This document shows positions 16,874 through 25,913 of a DNA stretch of 64,000 nucleotides, one piece after another (positions within the stretch are counted from its first letter, which is position 1; each line of letters begins with the position of its first letter). The position numbers and the translations under genes were made by a program. The stretch is from Flavobacterium enshiense DK69. Its GTDB lineage: Bacteria > Bacteroidota > Bacteroidia > Flavobacteriales > Flavobacteriaceae. Under the pieces are notes generated by a model, which was not told where the DNA came from, ran no database searches, and saw only the letters and a program-made list of their open reading frames with translations. The stretch is from NCBI RefSeq assembly GCF_000498495.1, contig NZ_AVCS01000028.1:186001-250000 (forward strand), in the 5' to 3' direction.

Positions 16874-19477
16874 ATGAATTTAAATAATTTAACCATTAAA
16901 TCGCAAGAAGCTTTGCAACAGGCACAGCAAATTGCGCAAGGAAACGGGCAGCAACAACTTGAGAACGAACACATTTTTAAAGGCATTCTTGAAATTGATG
17001 AGAACGTTACCCCTTTCATTTTGAAAAAACTGAATGTAAACATTAATCTGTTCAAGCAAATTCTGGACAGCACCATTCAGAGTTTCCCTAAGGTATCCGG
17101 CGGGGACATAATGCTATCAAGAGAAGCAAACAACTCACTTTTGGAAGCCAATAATATTGCTAAAAAAATGAACGATGAATACGTTTCCATCGAGCATTTG
17201 ATTCTAGCTATTTTCAAATCAAGAAGCAAAGTTGCTCAGATTTTGAAAGATCAGGGTGTTACCGAAAAAGAACTGGAAGCTGCCATTGCTGAAATCCGTA
17301 AAGGAGAACGAGTAACCTCAGCGTCTGCCGAAGAAACATACAACGCCTTGAACAAATACGCTAAAAACCTCAACGAATTAGCCAGAACCGGAAAATTAGA
17401 CCCTGTTATTGGCCGTGATGAGGAAATACGCCGCGTATTGCAAATCCTAACCCGAAGAACAAAAAACAACCCAATGTTGATCGGTGAACCCGGTGTGGGT
17501 AAAACCGCCATTGCCGAAGGATTAGCGCACAGAATCATAGCTGGTGACGTTCCGGAAAACCTGAAAGACAAAATTGTTTTTTCCTTAGACATGGGAGCGC
17601 TGATTGCCGGTGCCAAATACAAAGGAGAATTTGAGGAACGCTTAAAATCGGTAGTAAAAGAAGTTACTTCCGCTGAAGGGGACATTGTCCTTTTCATTGA
17701 TGAAATCCACACTTTGGTAGGTGCCGGAGGTGGCGAAGGAGCGATGGATGCTGCTAACATTTTGAAACCGGCTTTGGCCAGAGGTGAACTGAGAGCTATC
17801 GGAGCCACAACGCTTGACGAATATCAAAAGTATTTTGAAAAAGACAAAGCTTTGGAACGACGTTTCCAAAAGGTAATGATAGACGAGCCCGATACGGAAA
17901 GTGCGATTTCTATCCTGCGTGGTATTAAAGAAAAATACGAAACACATCACAAAGTACGCATCAAAGACGAAGCTATTATTGCTGCGGTGGAATTATCACA
18001 ACGTTACATTACAAATCGTTTTTTGCCGGATAAAGCCATCGACTTAATGGATGAAGCCGCATCAAAACTTCGAATGGAAATCAACTCCAAACCCGAAGAA
18101 CTGGATGTTTTGGATCGAAAAATCATGCAATTGGAAATCGAAATTGAAGCCATTAAACGCGAGAATGACGAGAATAAATTAAAAGTTCTCGGCATGGATC
18201 TGGCTAATCTGAAAGAAGAACGCAATGTAATTTTTACCAAATGGAAATCGGAAAAAGATGTTGTTGACAATATTCAAAACGTAAAACAACAGATTGAAGA
18301 TTTCAAATCAGAAGCCGAACGTGCTGAACGCGATGGAGATTATGGAAAAGTTGCCGAAATCCGATATGGCAAAATCAAGGAAGCTCAGGAAAAACTGGAC
18401 GGTCTTCAAAAACAATTGCAGGAGAACCAATCTGAAAAATCGCTGATAAAAGAAGAAGTAACTCACGAAGATATTGCCGAAGTCGTAGCCAAATGGACCG
18501 GTGTTCCGGTAACAAAAATGCTGCAGAGCGAGCGTGAAAAACTACTGAAACTGGAAGATGAATTACGTCACCGCGTTGTTGGTCAGGAAGAAGCTATTCA
18601 GGCAATCAGTGATGCTGTGCGACGTAGCCGTGCTGGACTGCAAGATCCTAAGAAACCTATCGGAACATTCCTTTTCTTAGGAACTACCGGTGTTGGTAAA
18701 ACCGAATTAGCTAAAGCTTTGGCTGAATATTTATTCGATGATGAAAATGCGATGACGCGTATCGACATGAGTGAATACCAGGAACGTCACAGTGTGAGCC
18801 GTTTGGTGGGAGCACCACCGGGATATGTTGGATATGATGAAGGCGGTCAGTTAACCGAAGCCGTTCGACGCAAACCTTATTCTGTTGTCTTGTTAGATGA
18901 AATTGAAAAAGCACATCCGGACACGTTCAACATCTTATTGCAAGTATTGGATGAAGGACGCTTAACGGATAATAAAGGTCGTTTGGCTGATTTCAAAAAC
19001 ACAATTATTATTATGACTTCCAATATGGGAAGCGCTATCATACAGGAAAAATTTGAAAATCTGAAAGGCGGAGTTGAAGCTGCTACCGAAACCGCTAAAA
19101 CGGAAGTCTTAGGTTTGCTGAAAGAAACAGTTCGTCCTGAATTTATCAATCGTATTGATGAAATTGTAATGTTCACTCCGCTTAGCAGTGAAGACATCGG
19201 AAAAATAGTTCTTTTGCAGCTTAAAAATGTGATCAAAATGGTAGCTCATCAACATATCATGATGGATGCCACACCTGAAGCAATCGCTTATCTCTCAGAA
19301 AAAGGATATGACCCACAATTCGGGGCGAGACCTGTAAAACGAGTGATTCAGAAAGAGGTTCTTAACGAATTATCAAAAGAGATACTATCCGGTAAAGTTT
19401 CAACTGACAGCAACATATTATTGGATTGTTTTGACGGAAAATTGGTTTTCAGAAACCATATCGATTCTGACAAGTAA
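16874..19477 (+). CDS. clpB: ATP-dependent disaggregase ClpB
   Basis: Hexameric AAA+ chaperone that pulls polypeptides out of aggregates together with DnaK. The 867 residues contain a Clp N-domain (about 1-145), NBD1 with Walker A GEPGVGKT (204-211) and Walker B LFIDEIH, a long coiled-coil M domain (about 400-525), and NBD2 with GTTGVGKT and VLLDEIEKAHPD, ending in the small C domain. The M domain separates it from ClpA/ClpC. Monocistronic with its own terminator; the promoter region carries repeated motifs. Confidence 0.98.
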   Translation: MNLNNLTIKSQEALQQAQQIAQGNGQQQLENEHIFKGILEIDENVTPFILKKLNVNINLFKQILDSTIQSFPKVSGGDIMLSREANNSLLEANNIAKKMNDEYVSIEHLILAIFKSRSKVAQILKDQGVTEKELEAAIAEIRKGERVTSASAEETYNALNKYAKNLNELARTGKLDPVIGRDEEIRRVLQILTRRTKNNPMLIGEPGVGKTAIAEGLAHRIIAGDVPENLKDKIVFSLDMGALIAGAKYKGEFEERLKSVVKEVTSAEGDIVLFIDEIHTLVGAGGGEGAMDAANILKPALARGELRAIGATTLDEYQKYFEKDKALERRFQKVMIDEPDTESAISILRGIKEKYETHHKVRIKDEAIIAAVELSQRYITNRFLPDKAIDLMDEAASKLRMEINSKPEELDVLDRKIMQLEIEIEAIKRENDENKLKVLGMDLANLKEERNVIFTKWKSEKDVVDNIQNVKQQIEDFKSEAERAERDGDYGKVAEIRYGKIKEAQEKLDGLQKQLQENQSEKSLIKEEVTHEDIAEVVAKWTGVPVTKMLQSEREKLLKLEDELRHRVVGQEEAIQAISDAVRRSRAGLQDPKKPIGTFLFLGTTGVGKTELAKALAEYLFDDENAMTRIDMSEYQERHSVSRLVGAPPGYVGYDEGGQLTEAVRRKPYSVVLLDEIEKAHPDTFNILLQVLDEGRLTDNKGRLADFKNTIIIMTSNMGSAIIQEKFENLKGGVEAATETAKTEVLGLLKETVRPEFINRIDEIVMFTPLSSEDIGKIVLLQLKNVIKMVAHQHIMMDATPEAIAYLSEKGYDPQFGARPVKRVIQKEVLNELSKEILSGKVSTDSNILLDCFDGKLVFRNHIDSDK

Positions 19478-19504
19478 AAGTCGCGCAGTACGTTAATCAA
19501 TATA

Positions 19505-19538
19505 AAAACCCTGACAGTTTTAAACTATCAGGGTTTTT
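19505..19538 (+). terminator. Rho-independent terminator of clpB
   Basis: AAAACCCTGA (19505-19514) pairs with TCAGGGTTTT (19528-19537), with an inner AGTTT/AAACT extension and a T-run. Confidence 0.85.
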
Positions 19539-19675
19539 TATTTAAAATAATTGAAAAATCAAGACTTTGTATACCGCCACAAAGTAAATCATCTTGTTTT
19601 CAATTCAACTAAAAAAAATTACGCAATATTATGTCCTTATTTCAAAGGATAAGCATACGTAAAATCTCTTAAAAA

Positions 19676-20122
19676 TTATTTGGAGTGCTCAATACGATAC
19701 TTGGCACTTTCCCAAATCGGATTGTAAATTATAAGATGTCTTTTGTATTGGTCCGGAGTAAGGATTTTTTGAATTTTAGAATTCTGCTCTCGGACAATTT
19801 TATCAACACCTGCTCTATACTGTTCTTTTGTTTTGGTTCTGTCTTTGTTGATGTAGCTTAACTTATTGGTATAATCGCTTATAATCTTAGCGTACTTTTT
19901 TTCTACCGCCGGACTCATCCCAATGGTTTTGACTTCCTTTTTGTAATTCTGGCGGATCTTTTCGGCCTCTTTTTCGGTATAGAGTCTTTTCGTAACCACT
20001 TTATTCTTATTGGTCTGACTCTTAGGTTTAGTGGTCTGAGTCGTTGTCGTTGTGGTCTGACTTAAAACAGTTAAACTGAACAACAGAACAAACGCCAGAA
20101 TTAGTTTTTTCAATGATTCCAT
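19676..20122 (-). CDS. Secreted helical protein of unknown function
   Basis: 148 residues with a signal peptide ending near VLSQ, then a Thr/Gln/Lys-rich linker (about 22-45), then a charged helical region (TEKEAEKIRQNYKKEV onward) ending in LTPDQYKRHLIIYNPIW. The two LxxxQ-type helices and the LTPDQ block resemble periplasmic Spy/CpxP-like proteins, but the match is loose. Expected in the periplasm. No neighbour points to a role. Confidence 0.6.
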   Translation of the reverse strand: MESLKKLILAFVLLFSLTVLSQTTTTTTQTTKPKSQTNKNKVVTKRLYTEKEAEKIRQNYKKEVKTIGMSPAVEKKYAKIISDYTNKLSYINKDRTKTKEQYRAGVDKIVREQNSKIQKILTPDQYKRHLIIYNPIWESAKYRIEHSK

Positions 20123-20247
20123 AATTTTGATTGTTTTTAAAATTACTACCTAAAACTTGTCACTAATTTAGTAAATATTCCACAAAATCAATACATTATT
20201 CTGACAAATGTCTGAAAATAATAAAAACATAAACACATTTATTTTTC

Positions 20248-20255
20248 TATTTTTG
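20248..20255 (+). promoter_or_regulatory. Candidate -7 box for the MFS transporter gene
   Basis: TATTTTTG matches TAnnTTTG 22 bp before the ATG at 20278. No clear TTG lies at the usual distance. Confidence 0.35.
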
Positions 20256-20277
20256 ACACCCTAATTAAAAAACCAAA

Positions 20278-21522
20278 ATGAAAGAGTTTACCCTTAATGA
20301 AAAACTAAAGCATCTTTTCTCTTTCCCTGTGATAGTTGCAGCTTTAGGTTATTTCGTTGATATTTATGATTTGTTGTTATTTGGAATCGTAAGAATACCT
20401 AGCCTGAAAGACCTGAATTTAGATGTTGACTCTGCAGGGACATTGATTTTAAATTATCAGATGACAGGGTTATTATTGGGGGGTATTCTCTGGGGAATTC
20501 TAGGAGATAAAAAAGGAAGGCTCTCTGTACTTTTCGGTTCTATTCTGGTTTATTCCATAGCAAATATTGCCTGCGGTTTTTTACCGCAAATGCCTTTTGA
20601 AGATAAAACGACTGTGTATGCCCTACTCCGCTTTATTGCCGGAATTGGGCTGGCTGGAGAATTAGGAGCCGGAATTACCCTGGTATCTGAATCTTTACCC
20701 AAACAACTTCGCGCCATTGGAACTTCGATAGTGGCCGGTTTCGGATTATTAGGAGCTGTTGTGGCACAATTAACCGTAGAATTGGCCGGCGAATGGACCG
20801 TAGCCTACTTTATCGGTGGCGCTTTGGGACTGATGTTACTGTTTCTTCGTGTAAGCGTAGTTGAATCAGGAATTTATAAAAACATCAAACATTCCGCTTC
20901 AATAAAAAAAGGAAATTTCTTTTCCTTCTTTACGGACTGGAATCGTTTTGTTAAATACATGAAATGCATAGCTATCGGATTACCTACCTGGTTTTGTATC
21001 GGCATCTTAGCTATGATGGCCAATCAGTTTGCACCCGTTATGGGAATCACTTCAATTGTGCCGGGAAAAGCTATTATGTGGGCTTATGTCGGTATTTCGG
21101 CAGGTGATTTTGCCAGTGGATTTATTTCGCATTGGCTTCATTCCAGAAAAAAAGCCATTTTATATATGATGTTGTTTACACTTATCGGGGTTTGTCTGCT
21201 TCTTTTTAACGGTGCAAAATCTGAAAATGCCTATTATTTTTACTGCGCATGGCTTGGACTGGGAACCGGATATTGGGCAATGTTCGTAACCGTTGGATCT
21301 GAACAATTCGGTACAAATATCAGAAGCACAGCTACAACCACCATTCCGAATATGGTGCGCGGACTCCTTCCCGTAATGCTGATTGCTTTTGATAATCTTA
21401 AAATAAATAGTGGCGTGATTATGGCTGCGGCTTTAGTCGGATGCATGGCTTTTGGGTTAGCCATTTATTCTACTCTGACAATCGAGGAAACGCACAATAA
21501 GGATTTAGATTTCAATGAATAA
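20278..21522 (+). CDS. Major facilitator superfamily transporter
   Basis: 414 residues with about twelve hydrophobic segments. The loop between TM2 and TM3 has the MFS signature form GGILWGILGDKKGRLSVLFG (about 61-80), and a second copy of that fold follows after a central charged loop near 200-225. The pattern fits metabolite:H+ symporters for sugars or organic/aromatic acids, but the substrate cannot be read from sequence. It stands alone with its own terminator. Confidence 0.85.
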   Translation: MKEFTLNEKLKHLFSFPVIVAALGYFVDIYDLLLFGIVRIPSLKDLNLDVDSAGTLILNYQMTGLLLGGILWGILGDKKGRLSVLFGSILVYSIANIACGFLPQMPFEDKTTVYALLRFIAGIGLAGELGAGITLVSESLPKQLRAIGTSIVAGFGLLGAVVAQLTVELAGEWTVAYFIGGALGLMLLFLRVSVVESGIYKNIKHSASIKKGNFFSFFTDWNRFVKYMKCIAIGLPTWFCIGILAMMANQFAPVMGITSIVPGKAIMWAYVGISAGDFASGFISHWLHSRKKAILYMMLFTLIGVCLLLFNGAKSENAYYFYCAWLGLGTGYWAMFVTVGSEQFGTNIRSTATTTIPNMVRGLLPVMLIAFDNLKINSGVIMAAALVGCMAFGLAIYSTLTIEETHNKDLDFNE

Positions 21523-21554
21523 AAAAAGCGGTCTTAGAAAGGCCGCTTTTTTTA
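21521..21554. terminator. Rho-independent terminator of the MFS gene
   Basis: AAAAAAAGCGGTC (21521-21533) pairs with GGCCGCTTTTTTT (21541-21553), one wobble. A/T runs on both sides would also let it stop the opposing PepSY-like gene. Confidence 0.85.
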
Positions 21555-21583
21555 TATATATTTTAGATTACGCTATCAGTGAT

Positions 21584-22120
21584 CTAACCTTTTAGAATAT
21601 CACCTTTAGAGTTTACCACAATTTTTTTTGTTTCATCCCCTTTGGCAAGCTGGATATTATATTGTTTTTTCTTTATATCTCCATCTTCTTGAGAATATAA
21701 GTATTTATCGTTAACGATTTTCCAACCAGGATAAGTTTTATAGACATTATAAATAACGGCTGATGGAAGTTTTACGTTGTTGTATTTTTCAACAACACTC
21801 ATTAATTTACCATTTTCGTCATAAGTTGCTGCAAGTGAACCGTCTTTAACTTTCATGGTCACCAAATAATTTTCGTGACCTTCATAGTCTTTACCTAAGT
21901 CATAAGCTATGAAAGCTTCTTGCAGACTTTTGATTTTTTCATCCTGATTTTCATATTCCGGAAGATAAACCGAAAAATCGGTTCCAGCTCTTTTAATTAC
22001 CATCTCAGGCAATTTTTTGGTTTCCATAGTACCTTCAGCCGGCGCCGAAGTTGTCTTAACCTGTGAATAGCCCGTAAATGCGAAAGCTACACTAACTAAT
22101 AAATAAATGATTGATTTCAT
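21584..22120 (-). CDS. Secreted PepSY-like domain protein
   Basis: The frame is open to an ATG at 22255, but the internal Met at 22118-22120 begins a clean signal peptide (MKSIIYLLVSVAFAFTGYSQ), so I place the start there, giving 178 residues. The C-terminal half (AVIYNVYKTYPGWKIVNDKY, then QYNIQLAKGDETKKIVVNSKG) resembles the PepSY-like (beta-lactamase-inhibitor-like) domains common as secreted proteins in Bacteroidota. Expected in the periplasm. Function unknown. Confidence 0.7.
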   Translation of the reverse strand: MKSIIYLLVSVAFAFTGYSQVKTTSAPAEGTMETKKLPEMVIKRAGTDFSVYLPEYENQDEKIKSLQEAFIAYDLGKDYEGHENYLVTMKVKDGSLAATYDENGKLMSVVEKYNNVKLPSAVIYNVYKTYPGWKIVNDKYLYSQEDGDIKKKQYNIQLAKGDETKKIVVNSKGDILKG

Positions 22121-22418
22121 AATGCTCGATTTTTGATTAAGTAATTTATTGATTAATAACGCATCAATTCTAAGGCATACCATTTTACTTCCCCTTTTTG
22201 TTAAATGATGTACGTTACTTTGATTCAAAAATATAATACCTGCATTAGCAACCAATTCTCTTTCTACGGATATTTAACCTTCCTTACAAGAATCCGGCAC
22301 ATGTAGTTTTGGAGTTTAACAGAGTAAAGTTAGGAGTTTAAATAAGTTAGGCATGTTAAATTTATCTGTAAGTTATGTTATAATTATGCCAACGTATTAT
22401 TATTATTTTTCATAAAAA

Positions 22419-22438
22419 AAGCTATCAAATGATAGCTT
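22419..22438 (-). terminator. Terminator abutting the stop of the 94-residue gene
   Basis: AAGCTATC (22419-22426) pairs with GATAGCTT (22431-22438) and is followed on the minus strand by seven T residues. The stem begins right at the stop codon. The 22256-22437 interval otherwise shows no gene. Confidence 0.7.
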
Positions 22439-22722
22439 CATATTGTTTTGTAAATTCTGTTGATTGGGATTACAACACCTTGCTTCAGGATAATCCTCTC
22501 TTCTGTTAAGCCCCAAATAGTTGTATCGACCATTTTTTTTGACGTATCATCTTCAAAATAAATCTTGATTTTATGGTGTTCTAAATTCCCCAAAGTCAGC
22601 GCCCTGTCTAATTCATCTTTTCGCTGTTTGATAGCCTCTTTATCATCATCAAGTACATCTGTAGTCGGAAAGTTCAATGAACCGATTCTTTCTTTGTCTA
22701 TAACTTCAAAATTGTAATCCAT
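22438..22722 (-). CDS. Small conserved protein of unknown function
   Basis: 94 residues without signal peptide. The N-terminal half is charged and helical (DDDKEAIKQRKDELDRALTL); the C-terminal half (KIKIYFEDDTSKKMVDTTIW, then GVVIPINRIYKTI) reads as a small beta domain. I recall similar short proteins in other Flavobacteriaceae but no assigned role. Single gene with a tight terminator. Confidence 0.7.
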   Translation of the reverse strand: MDYNFEVIDKERIGSLNFPTTDVLDDDKEAIKQRKDELDRALTLGNLEHHKIKIYFEDDTSKKMVDTTIWGLTEERIILKQGVVIPINRIYKTI

Positions 22723-22843
22723 AATATTATTAGTTAGTTTTGGTTCTCTAATTTAATAATTTTTCTTAAAAGAAAGAATAAATGACATTTTTTTTAGTAA
22801 TTTTCTTCTGTTATTCTAAAAAACAAATCAACTCTTATAAAAT

Positions 22844-23398
22844 ATGATCACTTTCGATTTCACCGTATTTCCTGTCATAACAACCAAACGTTTAATTCTA
22901 CGCCAGATTACCAATAAAGATGCCCCCGAAATGTTTGCTTTACGGTCAAATCCGGAAATCATGAAATATATTCCGAGAGAACTTCCAAAAACGATTGAGG
23001 ATGCAATAACTCATATTGAATATATGCAGGGACTTTTAGAAAATAATGAATGTATCAATTGGGCTATTTGCCTTAAAGAAGACAATCGCCTGATTGGGAA
23101 CATCGGTTATTTCAGGATGCAACCCGAAAATCACAGGGCAGAATTGGGCTATATGCTTTCAAAAGACTTCCACGGTAAAGGAATTATGCAGGAAGCACTC
23201 ACTGAAATCATCAATTACGGTTTTAATAAAATGAAACTGCATTCTATTGAAGCCATAACCGATCCTGAAAATTTTGCTTCATGGAAACTTTTAGAAAAAA
23301 ACGGTTTTATCCGTGAAGGCCATTTCAAAGAAGACTGCTACTGGCAGGGAAAATACCTTGACAGTTATGTGTATTCGCTATTGAACCGCAACGATTAA
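22844..23398 (+). CDS. GNAT acetyltransferase, RimJ/RimL type
   Basis: 184 residues. TKRLILRQITNKDAPEMFAL is the typical start of ribosomal-protein-type N-acetyltransferases, and the acetyl-CoA block HRAELGYMLSKDFHGKGIMQ with LLEKNGF near the end is complete. The substrate is unknown: N-terminal amino groups of proteins or small molecules are both possible. It is followed after 10 bp by a histidine phosphatase gene and probably shares its transcript. Confidence 0.85.
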   Translation: MITFDFTVFPVITTKRLILRQITNKDAPEMFALRSNPEIMKYIPRELPKTIEDAITHIEYMQGLLENNECINWAICLKEDNRLIGNIGYFRMQPENHRAELGYMLSKDFHGKGIMQEALTEIINYGFNKMKLHSIEAITDPENFASWKLLEKNGFIREGHFKEDCYWQGKYLDSYVYSLLNRND

Positions 23399-23408
23399 AA
23401 TTTACGCC

Positions 23409-23861
23409 ATGGAAAAATCAACACAACCGCATCAGCAATCCACGGTAATTTATCTCATTCGTCATGCTGAAAAAAAAGCTGATTTAAGCAACCCAGGTTT
23501 AACCCAGGCCGGTTTAAATCGTGCTGAAAACTGGGGCAGGATATTTTCGGAAATAGCTTTTGATACAATTTACAGTACCGATTACCTTCGAACAATCCAG
23601 ACGGTCGCCCCTACAGCTCGTGAAAGTAAAAAAGAAATCACAAAATACAGTTCAAGGCTTTTCGATTCAGAACAATTCAAACAGGATTGTTTTGGAAAAA
23701 ATGTTTTGGTAGTCGGACACATGAATACCATTCCCGTTATTGTCAACAGACTGATTAACCGCAATATTTATGAGGATATTGACGAAAATATTTATGGAAA
23801 TCTTTATATCATAACTATCACCGAAAATACTATTACACATCAATTGCTTAAATTACCTTAA
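23409..23861 (+). CDS. Histidine phosphatase (phosphoglycerate mutase-like) family protein
   Basis: 150 residues with the catalytic motif as IRHAEK (about 18-23), the LTQAGLNRAENWG block, and the second catalytic His in VVGHMNTIP. RHAEK rather than RHGET is typical of the small SixA-like branch. It probably removes phosphate from a small molecule or phosphohistidine, but the substrate is not evident. Probably co-transcribed with the GNAT gene upstream. Confidence 0.8.
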   Translation: MEKSTQPHQQSTVIYLIRHAEKKADLSNPGLTQAGLNRAENWGRIFSEIAFDTIYSTDYLRTIQTVAPTARESKKEITKYSSRLFDSEQFKQDCFGKNVLVVGHMNTIPVIVNRLINRNIYEDIDENIYGNLYIITITENTITHQLLKLP

Positions 23862-23865
23862 GCTA

Positions 23866-23896
23866 TTGTACTTTCTTCATTTTGTTCTTACATTTG
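23866..23896 (+). promoter_or_regulatory. smpB promoter (Bacteroidota type)
   Basis: TACATTTG at 23889-23896 matches TAnnTTTG, with TTG at 23866-23868 and a 20-bp spacer. It lies 7 bp before the smpB ATG, so the transcript would have almost no 5' leader. Confidence 0.6.
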
Positions 23897-23903
23897 CCAT
23901 CCT

Positions 23904-24356
23904 ATGCTAAAAACGGTCAACATACTTAATAAAAGAGCCAAATTCGATTATGAAATACTCGAAAAATACACGGCTGGAATTGTATTGACCGGAACCGAAA
24001 TAAAATCCATCCGACTGGGTAAAGCTGGAATTGCCGAAAGTTTTTGCGAATTCCATGGAACCGAACTTTTCGTAATCAATTCACACATAGAAGAATACCT
24101 TTACGGAACACACTACAATCACAAGGCAAAAAGCGAACGTAAATTACTTTTAAACAAACGTGAGCTCAGAGGCCTTTTAAAAAGTGTTCAGAACAAAGGA
24201 TTGACTATTATCCCCCTTCGTCTTTTTACAAACGAAAAAGGATTGGCAAAACTTGACATAGCGCTATGCAGAGGCAAGAAAAATTACGACAAGCGCGACA
24301 CTATAAAAGACCGTGATGTAAAACGGGATTTAGACCGTGTAAAAAAGTCCTTCTAA
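23904..24356 (+). CDS. smpB: SsrA-binding protein SmpB
   Basis: 150-residue partner of tmRNA in rescue of stalled ribosomes. The family blocks [28 protein letters not shown] and [16 protein letters not shown] are all present, and the basic C-terminal tail ([11 protein letters not shown]) that enters the mRNA channel is intact. The tmRNA gene itself is not in this window. Confidence 0.96.
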   Translation: MLKTVNILNKRAKFDYEILEKYTAGIVLTGTEIKSIRLGKAGIAESFCEFHGTELFVINSHIEEYLYGTHYNHKAKSERKLLLNKRELRGLLKSVQNKGLTIIPLRLFTNEKGLAKLDIALCRGKKNYDKRDTIKDRDVKRDLDRVKKSF

Positions 24357-24428
24357 CTTTAATTTTCAACACTTTACAAAACTTTATAATATTTTTCTTA
24401 AATTGGTATAAACTTAAACAGGTATACC

Positions 24429-25064
24429 ATGAAAAGATATTTAGCCTTGTTTTTACTCACCTCTCTTATGAGCTGTAGCAGTGCGGACACAGTTATTGTC
24501 AACAGCTGGAAAGATCCCGAATCGAATGCAGCAAAAGAGCAGTTTAAAAAAGTAATGGTAGTTGCATTAGTTAAAGATGATAAAACCAGAAGAAATATTG
24601 AAAATGCAATTGTCGACAACAATCCGATATTTAAAAGTTCCTACGCTTTCCTAAATGGAACAACCGTCGAGCTTACAAAAGAACAACGCTTAAGCATCCT
24701 TAAAAGCGAAAATTTCGACGGGGTGATAACAATGCGATTGGTTAACATGGAAAAAGAGACTACTTATGTTCCTGGTACTAACACCGGGATGTATTATGGC
24801 GGAATGGGATACGGTTATGGCTATGGATTCGACAACTGGTATGGCTATTATTCACCCAATTTCTATACTCCGGGCTATTATCAGGAAAACACTTCCTATA
24901 TGGTTGAAACAAATGTCTTTTCCTTAAATCAGAATAAATTGGTTTGGACCGGAACTACAAAATCCACTAACATTACAGATGCAGAAACTACAACCCGTAA
25001 TATCATGATAGAAGTTGTAAAACAGATGGAAAAAGATGGGTTTTTAGATCCAAAAAGAAAATAA
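24429..25064 (+). CDS. DUF4136-like lipoprotein with Gly/Tyr-rich insert
   Basis: 211 residues beginning with a lipoprotein signal (LTSLMSC, Cys16). The fold from VNSWKDPE through VMVVALVKDDKTRR to the C-terminal NIMIEVVKQMEKDGFL resembles DUF4136-type envelope lipoproteins. A Gly/Tyr-rich stretch (about 118-150, with GGMGYGYGYGFDNWYGYYS) interrupts it and may be disordered or adhesive. Envelope-located; function unknown. Confidence 0.7.
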   Translation: MKRYLALFLLTSLMSCSSADTVIVNSWKDPESNAAKEQFKKVMVVALVKDDKTRRNIENAIVDNNPIFKSSYAFLNGTTVELTKEQRLSILKSENFDGVITMRLVNMEKETTYVPGTNTGMYYGGMGYGYGYGFDNWYGYYSPNFYTPGYYQENTSYMVETNVFSLNQNKLVWTGTTKSTNITDAETTTRNIMIEVVKQMEKDGFLDPKRK

Positions 25065-25080
25065 AAAACGAATATAAATA

Positions 25081-25123
25081 AAAAGGCTGTCTGCAAATAA
25101 TAATGTTTCGCAGACAGCCTTTT
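25081..25123. terminator. Strong convergent terminator between the lipoprotein gene and pcm
   Basis: A perfect 14-bp stem (25081-25094 with 25110-25123) built on GGCTGTCTGC/GCAGACAGCC, flanked by A and T runs. It serves the plus-strand gene and probably also pcm. Confidence 0.9.
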
Positions 25124-25139
25124 CAGTATTTACTACATT

Positions 25140-25781
25140 TTAATTTTTATCTTCCAAAAGCGGAACAAAACGGAAATCCCCAAATTCGTGTTTTTCAAAT
25201 TGGGTTTCGTTTTTTCTTACAAGTAAAGTCATCACCTGCACGTCTTCACCAACAGGGATAACCAAACGCCCCCCTATTTTCAATTGCGCCATTAAAGGCT
25301 GAGGGATATAAGGCGCTCCGGCAGTTACAATAATACTGTCAAACGGAGCAAAATTTGGCAATCCTTTATATCCGTCCCCAAAAGCAAGGTGTTTGGGACG
25401 AATACCTAATTTCGGCAATAGTAAAGACGTTGATTTGAACAATTCATTTTGTCTTTCAATCGAATATACCTTTGCGCCCATCGTATATAAAACCGCAGTC
25501 TGATAGCCGGAACCCGTTCCGATTTCCAATACCTTATCGTCTTTTTTAACCTGTAATAATTCAGTTTGAAAGGCAACAGTATAAGGTTGCGAAATCGTTT
25601 GACCCGCGGCGATTGGAAACGGTTTATCCTGATAGGCAAAATCCTCAAAACTCGAATTCAAAAATAAATGTCTCGGAATCTTTCTGATAGCTTCCAATAC
25701 ATTTTTATCGGTAATTCCTTTTCTTTCCAAAAGGCTTACCAACTGATTTCGAAGTCCTTGATGTTTGGCTAAATCTCTCAC
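25140..25781 (-). CDS. pcm: Protein-L-isoaspartate O-methyltransferase
   Basis: Repairs isoaspartyl damage in proteins by SAM-dependent methylation. 213 residues with AAGQTISQPYTVAFQTELL and the SAM motif VLEIGTGSGYQTAVLY; the C-terminal GGRLVIPVG block is also family-typical. Cytoplasmic, single gene, divergent from the oxidoreductase gene. Confidence 0.95.
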   Translation of the reverse strand: MRDLAKHQGLRNQLVSLLERKGITDKNVLEAIRKIPRHLFLNSSFEDFAYQDKPFPIAAGQTISQPYTVAFQTELLQVKKDDKVLEIGTGSGYQTAVLYTMGAKVYSIERQNELFKSTSLLLPKLGIRPKHLAFGDGYKGLPNFAPFDSIIVTAGAPYIPQPLMAQLKIGGRLVIPVGEDVQVMTLLVRKNETQFEKHEFGDFRFVPLLEDKN

Positions 25782-25889
25782 TTTTTTGGCATATTTATTT
25801 ATGTAAAATTAGGCTTAAAAACCGTAAAAACAAAAGTCAAAACCCGAAACTTTACACCAAAAAACATTAAACATTAAACAAATAAATTA

Positions 25890-25897
25890 TACTTTTG
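25890..25897 (+). promoter_or_regulatory. Candidate -7 box for the Gfo/Idh/MocA gene
   Basis: TACTTTTG matches TAnnTTTG 16 bp before the ATG at 25914. No clear TTG partner is seen. Confidence 0.4.
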
Positions 25898-25913
25898 TTC
25901 AAAATAAATTTCT

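Noticed and set aside
21584..22255. Longer 223-residue version of the PepSY-like protein
   Set aside because: The extra 45 residues have no protein-like character and a clean signal peptide begins at the internal Met (22120).
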